A stretch of 64,000 bases of DNA from Halomicroarcula saliterrae. GTDB lineage: Archaea > Halobacteriota > Halobacteria > Halobacteriales > Haloarculaceae. The notes beneath the pieces were generated by a model. The model saw nothing but the letters and a program-made list of their open reading frames with translations, was not told the origin of the DNA and ran no database searches. Shown piece after piece: positions 40,798-49,837 of this stretch. The position numbers and the translations under genes were made by a program. Every line of letters begins with the position of its first letter. Position 1 is the stretch's first letter. Location of the stretch: positions 1,387,017 through 1,451,016 of the forward strand of contig NZ_JAMQON010000001.1 in the NCBI RefSeq assembly GCF_031624395.1, written 5' to 3'.

Positions 40798-43632
40798 ATG
40801 AGCGACGGCGCGAGACAGGGAGAGGACGCCTTCACCGAACTCGGCCGGGCGGTCCGCAGCGCGCTCTCCGAGCGGGGGTTCTCCACGCCGACCGAACCCC
40901 AGCGGAAGGCTATCCCGACGCTGGCCCGCGGGCGAGACGCCCTCGTCGTCGCACCCACCGGCACCGGGAAGACCGAGACCGCGATGCTCCCGGTCCTCGA
41001 CTCCCTCGCCACCGAAGACGACCGGTTCGGCATCGGCGCGCTCTACGTCACGCCGCTGCGGGCGCTGAACCGCGATATGCGGGAGCGCCTCGACTGGTGG
41101 GGCGAGACCCTTGGCCTCGACGTGGACGTCCGCCACGGCGACACCACGGACTACCGACGGAGTCAGCAGGCCGACGACCCGCCAGACGTGCTCGTGACGA
41201 CGCCGGAGACGCTGCAGGCGATGCTCACGGGGTCGAAGCTCCGGGTCGCACTCGAAGACGTCGAGCACGTCGTCGTCGACGAGGTCCACGAACTCGCCGC
41301 CGCGAAACGGGGCGCACAGCTGACCGCGGGGCTCGAACGACTCCGGGAGGTGGCCGGCGAGTTCCAGCGAATCGGCCTCTCGGCGACCGTCGGTGACCCC
41401 GAGGCCGTCGGGCAGTTCCTCACTGGGGGCCGGCCCTGTTCGACAATCGAGGTCGATATCGGCAGCCGTCTGGACGTGTCTGTGGTCCGCCCGACGGTGA
41501 CCGACCGGGACGAGCGCCTCTCCAGCGAACTCGTCACGGACGCCGAGACGGCCAGTCACGTCCGCTACATCGACGAGCTGATCACGGACCACGACTCCGT
41601 GCTGGTGTTTGTCAACACACGACAGACTGCGGAGGCGCTCGGCTCCCGGTTCAAGGAACTCGGAACGGACCTGGGCGTCCATCACGGCTCGCTCTCGAAG
41701 GAAGCCCGCATCGAGGTCGAAGACCAGTTCAAGGCCGGCGAGCTCGACGCCCTGCTGTGTACCTCTTCGATGGAGCTCGGTATCGACGTGGGGCGGGTCG
41801 ACCACGTCGTCCAGTACGGCAGCCCGCGGCAGGTCTCGCGGCTGGTCCAGCGGGTCGGCCGCGCGGGCCACCGCCGTGACCAGGTCTCCGCGGGTACCGT
41901 CGTCACGACTCACGCCGACGACACGCTGGAGGCGCTGGCCATCGCCAGGCAGGCCCGCGCCGGCGACGTCGAACCCGCCGGTATCCACGACGGGAGCCTC
42001 GACACCGTCGCTAACCAGATCGCCGGGCTGGTGATGGACACCGGCGAGATATCCGCGATGGCGGCCTACGAGATACTGCGTCGCGCCTACCCGTTCCGTG
42101 ACCTCACCGAGAGCCAGTTCAAGTCCGTCGTCCGCGAACTCGCCCGGAACGACGTCGTCTGGCTGGACGAGGACCGGGATCGGCTGGAGAAGCGCCGCGG
42201 GACCTGGCAGTACTTCTACCAGAACCTCTCGATGATACCCGACGAGGCGACCTACGACGTGGAGGACGTGGCCTCCGGCACCCAGGTCGGAACCCTGGAC
42301 GAGCGGTTCGTCGTCAACTTCGCGACCCCCGGTGAGGTGTTCGTCCAGCGCGGGGAGATGTGGCGCATCACCACCATCGACGAGGACGAAGAGACCGTGA
42401 CGGTCTCGCCTATCGAGGACCCCGCGGGCGAGGTGCCCTCCTGGACGGGGTCCGAGATTCCGGTCCCGAAAGCCGTCGCTCAGGAGGTCGGCGAGCTCCG
42501 CCGGGTGGCCGGACAGCAGCTGCAGGACGGCGCGCCGGTGGAGTCGGTGGCGAGCCACGTGGCAGCCCGGTACGACGCCGACGCCGGGACCGTCGCTGAC
42601 GGGCTCGACCAGCTGGCGGGCCACGACGCGCCGATTCCGGACGAGGACACCGTCGTCGTCGAGTTCCACGGCCGGGAGGTCGTCGTCAACGCCTGTCAGG
42701 GCCACAAGATAAACGAGACGCTGGGTCGCGTCCTGTCGGCGCTGCTGGGCCAGCGGGCCGGCTCCTCGGTCGCGATGGAGGTCGACCCCTACCGCATCGA
42801 ACTGGAGATACCCCGCCAGATCACGGCCGGCGACGTGGTCGAGGTCCTCCGGGAGACCGACCCCGACCACCTCCCAGCGCTGGTGGAGCTGAGCCTGAAA
42901 AACGCCGACGCCCTGAAGTTCAAGCTCGCGCAGGTCGCCACGAAGTTCGGCTCGCTGAAGCGCTGGCGGGGTCGGGGGTCGACGAATTTCGGCCGGGACC
43001 GCCTGCTCGCCGCACTGGAGGACACGCCGATGTACGAGGAGGCCCTGCGGGAGGTCCGCCACGAGGACCTCGCTATCGACGCGACGGCCGACCTGCTCGC
43101 TGCCCTGCAGTCCGGCCGGATAGCCCTGGAGACGGTGAGCGAACACACGCCCATCGGCACCGGCGGTCGCACCGCCGGCCGGGAGCTGCTCTCGCCCGAG
43201 AACGCCGACGCCTCCGTCATCCGCACCGTCAGGGAGCGCATCCAGAGCGACCGCGTCATCCTGCTGTGTCTGCACTGCAAGGAGTGGGACCGCCGCCAGC
43301 AGGTCGGCCGCGTGCGCGACCAGCCCGAGTGTCCGACGTGTGGCTCTACCCGCATCGCCGCGCTGAACCCCTGGGCGGACGAGGTGGTCGCGGCGGTGCG
43401 CGCCGACGGGAAAGACGAGGAACAGGAGCGGATGACCGAGCGGGCCTACCGGGCGGGCTCGCTCGTCCAGACCCACGGGAAGCGCGCCGTCGTGGCGCTC
43501 GCGGCCCGCGGTGTCGGCCCGCACAACGCCGCTCGCATCATCAACCGCCTTCGGGAGGACGAAGACGAGTTCTACCGGGACATTCTCAGACAGGAGCGCG
43601 AGTACGCGCGAACACAGTCGTTCTGGGATTGA
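40798..43632 (+). CDS. lhr: Lhr-type ATP-dependent DNA/RNA helicase
   Basis: A 944-residue superfamily 2 helicase of the archaeal Lhr group, linked to DNA repair. Motifs: Walker A APTGTGKTE (52-60), DEVH in VVVDEVHEL (about 160), motif III LSATVGDP (about 197), and motif VI QRVGRAGHRRD (about 355). After the two RecA domains come the winged helix and the Lhr-specific beta barrel, with a zinc knuckle near the C-terminus (CLHCKEW...CPTCGS, about 823-850). Length and order agree with other archaeal Lhr proteins. A long open frame on the opposite strand is a shadow. Confidence 0.93.
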   Translation: MSDGARQGEDAFTELGRAVRSALSERGFSTPTEPQRKAIPTLARGRDALVVAPTGTGKTETAMLPVLDSLATEDDRFGIGALYVTPLRALNRDMRERLDWWGETLGLDVDVRHGDTTDYRRSQQADDPPDVLVTTPETLQAMLTGSKLRVALEDVEHVVVDEVHELAAAKRGAQLTAGLERLREVAGEFQRIGLSATVGDPEAVGQFLTGGRPCSTIEVDIGSRLDVSVVRPTVTDRDERLSSELVTDAETASHVRYIDELITDHDSVLVFVNTRQTAEALGSRFKELGTDLGVHHGSLSKEARIEVEDQFKAGELDALLCTSSMELGIDVGRVDHVVQYGSPRQVSRLVQRVGRAGHRRDQVSAGTVVTTHADDTLEALAIARQARAGDVEPAGIHDGSLDTVANQIAGLVMDTGEISAMAAYEILRRAYPFRDLTESQFKSVVRELARNDVVWLDEDRDRLEKRRGTWQYFYQNLSMIPDEATYDVEDVASGTQVGTLDERFVVNFATPGEVFVQRGEMWRITTIDEDEETVTVSPIEDPAGEVPSWTGSEIPVPKAVAQEVGELRRVAGQQLQDGAPVESVASHVAARYDADAGTVADGLDQLAGHDAPIPDEDTVVVEFHGREVVVNACQGHKINETLGRVLSALLGQRAGSSVAMEVDPYRIELEIPRQITAGDVVEVLRETDPDHLPALVELSLKNADALKFKLAQVATKFGSLKRWRGRGSTNFGRDRLLAALEDTPMYEEALREVRHEDLAIDATADLLAALQSGRIALETVSEHTPIGTGGRTAGRELLSPENADASVIRTVRERIQSDRVILLCLHCKEWDRRQQVGRVRDQPECPTCGSTRIAALNPWADEVVAAVRADGKDEEQERMTERAYRAGSLVQTHGKRAVVALAARGVGPHNAARIINRLREDEDEFYRDILRQEREYARTQSFWD

Positions 43633-43690
43633 GTGGCGCCAAAGGCGCCACGATGGACAGGAGACGCGGAGCGTCTGCTGGGATTGAGCG
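43633..43690 (+). terminator. Two hairpins after lhr
   Basis: GTGGCGCC-AAA-GGCGCCAC (43633-43651) is a perfect 8-bp stem-loop starting at the lhr stop. AGACGC-GGA-GCGTCT follows at about 43662-43676. The ten bases TGGGATTGAG at the end of lhr recur at about 43679-43688. No T-run follows, so this may be a processing or repeat structure and not a classical terminator. Confidence 0.45.
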
Positions 43691-43787
43691 GAACCGGAGG
43701 GTCCACACAGGACAGCCTCGGCGGTCGGAGCGCTTTTCTCCGCCGGGAGACCGAATAATTTTACCGCAGTACACACACAGTCGTCCC

Positions 43788-45902
43788 ATGTCACAGGTAG
43801 CACGGGACGAGCTGGAGATACTCGGCCTCTCACCGGCCGAGCGGTCCCGGCAGGGACTCGACGCGGAGGACGTGACCGACGCGCTGACCGCGGTGCTCAG
43901 ACACGGGACGGCCGAGCAAAAGGAGTTCGTCGGCTGTACGTTTCCCGCGATGTCACTGGCCAACCAGATGGTAGAGCCCGACGAGACCCACCCGGTCGTC
44001 TTCCGGGACTGCACGTTCGAGGGGCCGCTCGAACTGACCGGGATGCACCTGAAGATGCCGGTCGTCTTCGAGAACTGTACGTTCGATGCGCTCGACGCGG
44101 CCGGCGCCTGGTTCGAGGACGACTTCGAGGTGCGCGAGTCGGCGGTCAGGGGAGCCGTGAACGGCTTCGAGGCGCGTTTCGTCAGGGACGCCCGGTTTCC
44201 CGACACCACGTTCGAGGCACCGGTGGACTTCGACGAGGCCACCTTCGGCGACGACACGTCGTTCAACGGCGCGCGCTTTGCCAACGTGGCGCGGTTCCGG
44301 GCCGCGACGTTCAACGGGAAATCGAACGAACTGGACGACAACGCCTCCTTCGAGGGAGCGAGCTTCGCGGCCGAGGCCGAGTTCACGCAGGCCACCTTCG
44401 GACACGTCGACTTCAGGGACGCGACCGTCAGCGGCGACGCCAGCTTCCGCGAGGCGGCGTTCGACGGTGACGCGGACTGTTCGGGGATGACCTTCGAGGG
44501 AGCGGCCGCGTTCGACGAAGTGACCGTCGACGGGGACCTGAACCTCGAAGGGGCCACCTTCGGCGAGGAGGCCAGTTTCGAGGGGTGTGAGCTCCGCGGC
44601 GGCGCACGCTCGCTGGAGGACGACGTCCGGCTCGTCGAGGCGGTGTTCGAGGGACCGGTCACCTTCGCGTCGTCGCGCGTTCGGGGCGTGAACGCGACAG
44701 ACGCGACGTTCGGGGACGAGGCGTCCTTCGAGAGCTGGCAGGCCACCGGCGACGTCTGGTTCGAGGACGCCGACTTCGACGGCCAAGCGCTGTTCACCGA
44801 GGCCCACTTCGACGACGACGTGAGCTTCGTCGGCGCCCGGTTCCACGAGGCGGTCGCGTTCCGCGGCGCGGAGTTTCGGGGCGCGACGGCGAGAGTGCAG
44901 GCCAACGCCCGCTTCGACGACGCCCGGTTCGAGGCCACGGCCGATTTCACGGCCGCGAGTTTCACGGCCGCGAGTTTCGAGGGGACTGCCTTCGCACGGA
45001 CCGTCGATTTCACCGACAGCCGGTTCGAGGAGGCCAGCCGGTTCCGGCTCGAACCGACGACCAACGAGACGTACGTCGATTTCACCGGGGCGAGTATCAA
45101 GGAGGGGACCATCACCCAGCCCGAGAGCGCCTGGGTCCGATACGACTTCACGAACGCCAGCCTCGGCTCGGTCTCTCTGAGCGCGGTCGTCGACGCCGAC
45201 CGGAAACAGCTGCTCGACTACTTCCGGTTCTGTAACACCGAGTTCAACGAGTTCGACGGGTACGAGTTCGACTTCGCCGCACACACCGGCTATCTGGACC
45301 GCAACAGCTGGGTGTTACACGAGTTCGACGAGAACCGGAGCGACCCCGAGTACGCCGTCCCCATGGACCCGGAACACGTCGAGACGACGTACCTCCGGGC
45401 GAAGACCGCCGCCTCCGCGGCCGGACAGATGAAACCGGCCGGGGAGTTCCGCGTCAAGCGCCAGCAACACGCCCGCCGGAAGTATATCGATATCGCGCGC
45501 GACAGCACCACCGACCTCGGGACGCGGCTGCTCAACGCCGGCCGAGCCGTCGAGAACGCCTTCCTCGGGTTGACCTGTGGCCACGGGATGCGGCTGGCCA
45601 GAATCGTCGCCGTCTTCCTGCTGTTCCCGATGATTCCGGCGATGCTGTACGCCTTCGGCGGGCCGATGTTCCTGACCGGTGCCGAACAGCTGTCCTCGGT
45701 CGGGGAACTCGCGACGGCCGACGGCCGGGCGACGCTGTACGAGAACATCCACTTCAGCTACATCACGTTCCTCACCATCGGCTACGGCGTGCTCTCGCCG
45801 ACGGGCGCGCTGGCCCGCCTGCTCGCGGGGCTCGAGGTGTACGTGAACGTCATCCTGAGCGGACTCGTCCTGTACGGCCTCATCAAGCGGTCGGAAATCT
45901 AA
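43788..45902 (+). CDS. Pentapeptide-like repeat solenoid fused to a K+ channel pore
   Basis: A 704-residue protein. Residues about 60-470 consist of tandem five-residue-type repeats (A-x-F pattern, e.g. DASFREAAFDGDADCSGMTF), predicted to form a right-handed beta solenoid. The C-terminal 110 residues form a two-helix pore: helix at about 603-622, pore loop with selectivity filter TIGYG (663-667), last helix to about 698. TIGYG is the signature of potassium channels. So this is probably a K+ channel with a large cytoplasmic sensor or scaffold; the sensed signal is unknown. CGAATAATTTTACC (about 43751-43764) gives leaderless spacing to ATG 43788. Confidence 0.8.
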   Translation: MSQVARDELEILGLSPAERSRQGLDAEDVTDALTAVLRHGTAEQKEFVGCTFPAMSLANQMVEPDETHPVVFRDCTFEGPLELTGMHLKMPVVFENCTFDALDAAGAWFEDDFEVRESAVRGAVNGFEARFVRDARFPDTTFEAPVDFDEATFGDDTSFNGARFANVARFRAATFNGKSNELDDNASFEGASFAAEAEFTQATFGHVDFRDATVSGDASFREAAFDGDADCSGMTFEGAAAFDEVTVDGDLNLEGATFGEEASFEGCELRGGARSLEDDVRLVEAVFEGPVTFASSRVRGVNATDATFGDEASFESWQATGDVWFEDADFDGQALFTEAHFDDDVSFVGARFHEAVAFRGAEFRGATARVQANARFDDARFEATADFTAASFTAASFEGTAFARTVDFTDSRFEEASRFRLEPTTNETYVDFTGASIKEGTITQPESAWVRYDFTNASLGSVSLSAVVDADRKQLLDYFRFCNTEFNEFDGYEFDFAAHTGYLDRNSWVLHEFDENRSDPEYAVPMDPEHVETTYLRAKTAASAAGQMKPAGEFRVKRQQHARRKYIDIARDSTTDLGTRLLNAGRAVENAFLGLTCGHGMRLARIVAVFLLFPMIPAMLYAFGGPMFLTGAEQLSSVGELATADGRATLYENIHFSYITFLTIGYGVLSPTGALARLLAGLEVYVNVILSGLVLYGLIKRSEI

Positions 45903-45939
45903 CACAGCAGTTTTTGTTCGCGGCGCCGAGACCGGGCGT

Positions 45940-46197
45940 ATGACCGAACGAGTCAGCGGCGAGGACGTGTACGTACAGAACACCACCGAAGACGTCGTCG
46001 TCGAGAGCGCCGAGGACGTGGTCATCGAGGGAAGCGCCGTCGGCGGTTCCCTCACCATCGAGAACGCACACGACGTCATCATCAAGACCAACGCGACGGT
46101 CGCCGTCGAGAAATCCGAGGACGTCAAAGTCGAAGATATGGCGGACGTGACCGTCCACAACGCCGAGCAAGTCGACGAGGACGACGGCCTGTTCTGA
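45940..46197 (+). CDS. Small repetitive beta-rich protein
   Basis: An 85-residue acidic protein built of short repeating units with a V-(V/I)-(V/I)-E/K rhythm about every 10 residues (EDVVVESAEDVVIEGSAVGG, AHDVIIKTNATVAVEKS). This suggests a small beta solenoid. It lies 37 bases after the channel gene on the same strand and could be co-expressed. I do not recognise the family. Confidence 0.55.
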   Translation: MTERVSGEDVYVQNTTEDVVVESAEDVVIEGSAVGGSLTIENAHDVIIKTNATVAVEKSEDVKVEDMADVTVHNAEQVDEDDGLF

Positions 46198-46208
46198 GCG
46201 GTCGGGAG

Positions 46209-46691
46209 TTACTGACGCCCCAGCCCGTCGAAGCGCGTCCGGGTGTAGACAGTGCGGTCGAACTCGGTGTAGGTGTGGAAGGTCTCGTAGCCGTCTTCGC
46301 GGGCGTCGACGGCCGTCACCGCCCGCTCGTCGAACGCGTAGTGGAGGTCGAACTCCCGTTCGGCCGGGTAGGCCTCCAGCGGGCGCGTCTCGATGGTGAG
46401 TTCGCAGTCGACAGCGCCGACCTCGTATCGGTACTGGCCCGAACAGCCCTCGACCAGCGAAACGGTCCGCGTTCGCGGCATCGCGACGCTGCGACAGGAG
46501 GCGATCTCGTGGAAATCGATTGCCGGGGCCGTGATGTAGTGAGAGCTCCCGATGACGCGACAGTCGAACGCGACACCGTCGACGGAGAGTCGCTCCGTCG
46601 CGTACACCGACAGCGCGTCGCTGTCGGGCGCCGTCGTCCCGATGCCGAATTCGAGCGTCTCGTGGCGGCTCTCAGTTGATGATGATGTCAT
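46209..46691 (-). CDS. DUF2617-like protein
   Basis: A 160-residue beta-rich protein (HETLEFGIG..., VIGSSHYITA, then SVAMPRTRTVSLVEGCSG, LEAYPAEREFDLHYAFDE). It resembles DUF2617, a family commonly next to a membrane aminopropyltransferase-like gene in bacteria, which is the arrangement here: its start overlaps the end of that gene by 20 bases. The family assignment leans on context. Function unknown. Confidence 0.6.
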   Translation of the reverse strand: MTSSSTESRHETLEFGIGTTAPDSDALSVYATERLSVDGVAFDCRVIGSSHYITAPAIDFHEIASCRSVAMPRTRTVSLVEGCSGQYRYEVGAVDCELTIETRPLEAYPAEREFDLHYAFDERAVTAVDAREDGYETFHTYTEFDRTVYTRTRFDGLGRQ

Positions 46692-48267
46692 AGTTGGGGT
46701 CGAAGATGCTGTTGGGCTCGACGCCGTTGTACCGGGGCACCGGGCGCCAGCGGGCGTCGGCGTACCGACGCTGCTGTGTGGCGGTCAGATTAGAGGCCGT
46801 CCCGAGCGCCGGCGAGGGTCGGGGGCCCGGCGCGAAGACGTAGAACCGCTCGCCGCGTTCGGTCTCGCCGTCGCCGTCGGTGTCGTCCCACGCGTTGTAG
46901 GTGACCTTTCGGTCGAAGCCGGCGGTCCCGACGGTGTTCATGTAGGTCTTGTAGTGCGTCGAGAACGCGTCCCGCTGGTAGCCCCAGGAGACGACGACCC
47001 CGTCGTCGGTCAGGTGGCCGCGAACGAGCCGATAGAACTCGGTGGAGTACACCGGGAGCATATCGTCGTTGCGCGCGCCCGGCAGGTCGAGCAACACGAG
47101 GTCGTACTCGCGGTCGGTGCGCCGGAGATAGCTCAACGCGTCGGTCTCGTAGGTCCGGAGCCGGTCGTATCTGTAGGCGTCGTGGTGGTACTGCTCGAAG
47201 TACGGGTGGTCTTTCGTGTACGCCAGAAACTCCCCGTCGAGGTCGACCTGGTCGACGGTGACGCCGTGGTCGCGGAGCCGGTCGGTCGCGATGTGGTCGC
47301 CGCCGCCGACCAGCAGGACACGGGTCTCGGAGCCGTTCTCGACCATCGTCATCGGAACGTCCACGAGCCCCCGGTGGTAGGAGTCGACCCACGAGTCACA
47401 GAGCTGGAGCTGGCCGTCGAGTCTGAGACACCGCTCGGTCCGGCGCGGCCGGTTCGCCGTTGCCGAGAGCGTCCGGTCGTAGATGACGACGCGCTGGTGT
47501 GCTGTCCGGCGGATCTCCCGTATCTGCACGCTCGCCTGTCCCGGCGGGTACTGGGATTCTATCTCGGCGCCGATGTACGTCTCCTCTACGGCGCGTTCGG
47601 CGCTCTCGCCCGCGACCAGGACGGCACCGTAGCTCGCGGTCACGAGCAGGCAGGCCGTAACGACCGCGAAGGAGGGCGTCTCGACCTCGGCGTTGTAGGC
47701 AAACAGGAGGGCGACGAGCGCGTTGGCCAGCCCGAGGACGAAGATGGCGGCCACCAGCCCGAGGCTCGGGTACAGCACCAGCGCGTACACTACTGTGCCC
47801 ACCAGACTCCCGAAGTAGTCCACCCCGAGCACCTCGCTGAACGCGTCCCCGCTGCTGTCGACGAGTTCGGAGAGAAACGGGATCTCCAGCCCGGACAACA
47901 CGCCCACGACGACGATGGGGAGATGCGAGACGACCAGCACCAGCTCGTATTTCAGGGGGAACTGCACCGAGGGAACGCTGTTGACACCGACCATGAACAG
48001 GAGGCCGAGCGGGCCGATGACGGCGAGTGCCACCTCAGTTCGGAAGAAGTTCCGCTCGACGTTGTCGATGTACCGGTAACAGAACGCGCCCACGCCGAGC
48101 GAGAACAGAAAGAGGCCGATAGTTATCGAGTACCGGAGCACCGTCCCGCCAAACAGCACCCGTAGCATCTCCGAGTAGATGAGCTCGTAGACGATGCTAC
48201 AGAAGGCGACGACGAAGGTTACGCCGAGGAGCAGCCCCCGGCGCCGGTCCGGTACTCGGGGAGACAC
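46672..48267 (-). CDS. Membrane-anchored spermidine synthase-like protein
   Basis: A 531-residue protein. The N-terminal part (about 10-235) has about seven membrane helices, including FCSIVYELIYSEMLRVLFG. The C-terminal part has the spermidine/spermine synthase Rossmann fold: VLLVGGGDHIATDRLRDHG (SAM-like site), DQVDLDGEFLAYTKDHPYF, and DLVLLDLPGARNDDMLPVYS with the catalytic-type Asp. Such fusions may modify something at the membrane and need not make polyamines. GTG 48267 starts one base after the stop of the upstream lipoprotein gene. Confidence 0.82.
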   Translation of the reverse strand: MSPRVPDRRRGLLLGVTFVVAFCSIVYELIYSEMLRVLFGGTVLRYSITIGLFLFSLGVGAFCYRYIDNVERNFFRTEVALAVIGPLGLLFMVGVNSVPSVQFPLKYELVLVVSHLPIVVVGVLSGLEIPFLSELVDSSGDAFSEVLGVDYFGSLVGTVVYALVLYPSLGLVAAIFVLGLANALVALLFAYNAEVETPSFAVVTACLLVTASYGAVLVAGESAERAVEETYIGAEIESQYPPGQASVQIREIRRTAHQRVVIYDRTLSATANRPRRTERCLRLDGQLQLCDSWVDSYHRGLVDVPMTMVENGSETRVLLVGGGDHIATDRLRDHGVTVDQVDLDGEFLAYTKDHPYFEQYHHDAYRYDRLRTYETDALSYLRRTDREYDLVLLDLPGARNDDMLPVYSTEFYRLVRGHLTDDGVVVSWGYQRDAFSTHYKTYMNTVGTAGFDRKVTYNAWDDTDGDGETERGERFYVFAPGPRPSPALGTASNLTATQQRRYADARWRPVPRYNGVEPNSIFDPNYDIIIN

Positions 48268-48268
48268 G

Positions 48269-48964
48269 TTAGAGCCGTGGGGAGACCTGCCAGGGGTTCT
48301 CGACCTCGTACCCGTCGCCCGACTGGTCGACGCGGAAGTCGACGGACTCCCAGCCAAAGCCCTGATTGCCGTTCTCACTCCGTAGCTTCGACCCGACGCG
48401 GTACCAGCCCGGTTGCTCGACCGGCATCGAGAGCTGCTGGTCGGGTTCGGGGTCCGTCCAGCGCTCGTCCCACTGTGACTCGTCGAGCGGGCCGGCCGGC
48501 GGCGGGTCGTCGCTGAACTCCTCCTGGCTGCCCATGTATCCGAGCGCGACGACCGCGATGGCCGCGTCGTACCGGGATATCTCGTTTTCGTGCTCCTCGC
48601 GCCAGTCGTCGTCGTCCTCGTGACCGTGGTGGATGGCGCGCCCGCCGCGATGGGGCGCGCTACTCCAGCCACCGCTTCCACGGCCCGTGGCGCCCTGCCC
48701 GCGGCCGCCGCCCTTCGCGGCAGCCGCGCGGCCGACCGGGAGCCCGAGCGACAACGCCAGCGACGCGTCGACGTCGGCACGTGACTCGACGGTCGGGTCC
48801 GCGGTCAGATTGACCACGATGGCCCCGTCGTTCGTCGAGATACTGTCGTACACCTCGGCCTTTCGGGGTGGCGGGGAACTGTTGCCACCACCGAGTCCGA
48901 AACAGCCCGCAAGTCCCAGTGTTCCGGCTGCTGTCCCCACCCGAAGGAAGCGTCTCCGTCGCAT
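48269..48964 (-). CDS. Tat-exported lipoprotein
   Basis: A 231-residue secreted protein. The signal MRRRRFLRVGTAAGTLGLAGC has the twin-arginine motif (RRRFLR) and a lipobox LAGC (Cys21), so it should be Tat-exported and lipid-anchored, as is typical of halophiles. The middle is Gly/Ser/His/Asp-rich and low in complexity; the C-terminal half (from about 165) is a beta domain with PGWYRVGSKLRSENG. No enzyme motif seen. First gene of a three-gene operon. TTTAAA near 48990 is its likely TATA box, with leaderless start. Confidence 0.75.
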   Translation of the reverse strand: MRRRRFLRVGTAAGTLGLAGCFGLGGGNSSPPPRKAEVYDSISTNDGAIVVNLTADPTVESRADVDASLALSLGLPVGRAAAAKGGGRGQGATGRGSGGWSSAPHRGGRAIHHGHEDDDDWREEHENEISRYDAAIAVVALGYMGSQEEFSDDPPPAGPLDESQWDERWTDPEPDQQLSMPVEQPGWYRVGSKLRSENGNQGFGWESVDFRVDQSGDGYEVENPWQVSPRL

Positions 48965-49130
48965 AGCATTACTGTAACGTAGATATGTTTTTAAATCCTA
49001 TGGATAGTAACTATGCTGGCAGCGACCATGCACCCCGCGAACGCGGGAGATTCGTATCACCGAACAGCGGGTGGCTCCTCTCGGGCTCTCTTGCCGGTCC
49101 AGTCGGCGGTACCGCTCGATTGCGACCGAG

Positions 49131-49754
49131 TCAGCGGTCGCCGTCGGCGGTCTCGCCGTCGTCCTCGGGTTCGATACCGGCCCGCTCGTGGAGCGGCCCC
49201 GGCTCCCCTCGGGCCTGTCGTGCCGCCCGCCCGGCGATTCGGCGCGCGAGCAGGAGCGCGACCATCGCCGGGAGCGCGAGCACCGCGACGACGAGGCCGG
49301 TCCGACCGGGGACCACGGCAGACCCCGGTGACACCGCGTCGTACCCCACTGCGAGGACGACGGCACCGATGCCGCCGACGACGAGATAGAGGCCACGCGA
49401 GAGGACGGCGCTCGGGTTGGGGAGCCGCGAGAGCGCGGCCGCCGGGAGGAGCCAGCCCGCCAGTCCCAGTCCGGCCAGAGCCACGAGGGGGAGCTCCCCC
49501 ACGGCGATGACGGCGGCGTAGACCACCAGCGGTGAGACGGCGATGCCCAGCGCGAGCCCGGTGAGGACGACAGCCCACCGCGGCGTCGTGTTCATCTCGG
49601 CCTCGTAGGCCGCCGCGAGCCGCTCTTCGAGCATCTCGGCCACCTCCTCGGAGACCAGCTGCTCGCCACACTCGGGGCAGTCGGCCGCCGCCCGTTCCAG
49701 GTCCACACCGCAGGCCGGGCAGGCCGGCTCTTCGGCCTCGCTCCACTCGTCCAT
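49131..49754 (-). CDS. Zinc-ribbon membrane protein
   Basis: A 207-residue protein. It starts MDEWSEAEEPACPACGVDL with a zinc ribbon (CPACG...CPECG, residues 12-31), a short helix (VAEMLEERLAAAYEAEM) and four membrane segments (about 62-170), and ends with an acidic tail. Function unknown. ATG 49754 is preferred over the longer frame because it starts just before the ribbon. The zinc-ribbon-plus-membrane plan is also seen at 4.6-6.4 and 52.7 kb. Confidence 0.65.
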   Translation of the reverse strand: MDEWSEAEEPACPACGVDLERAAADCPECGEQLVSEEVAEMLEERLAAAYEAEMNTTPRWAVVLTGLALGIAVSPLVVYAAVIAVGELPLVALAGLGLAGWLLPAAALSRLPNPSAVLSRGLYLVVGGIGAVVLAVGYDAVSPGSAVVPGRTGLVVAVLALPAMVALLLARRIAGRAARQARGEPGPLHERAGIEPEDDGETADGDR

Positions 49755-49837
49755 GGCCCGGCCTACTGCCGCCGGGGGCTTGAGTGACACGGCGGCCACT
49801 ATAAACGCCTAAACCGACCCCGCCCGTCGGCTCGCGC

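Noticed and set aside
40768..43833. Open frame of about 1,000 codons on the minus strand
   Set aside because: It is antisense to the full-length Lhr helicase, which has all motifs. Its composition is that of a high-GC shadow frame and it shows no recognisable domain.
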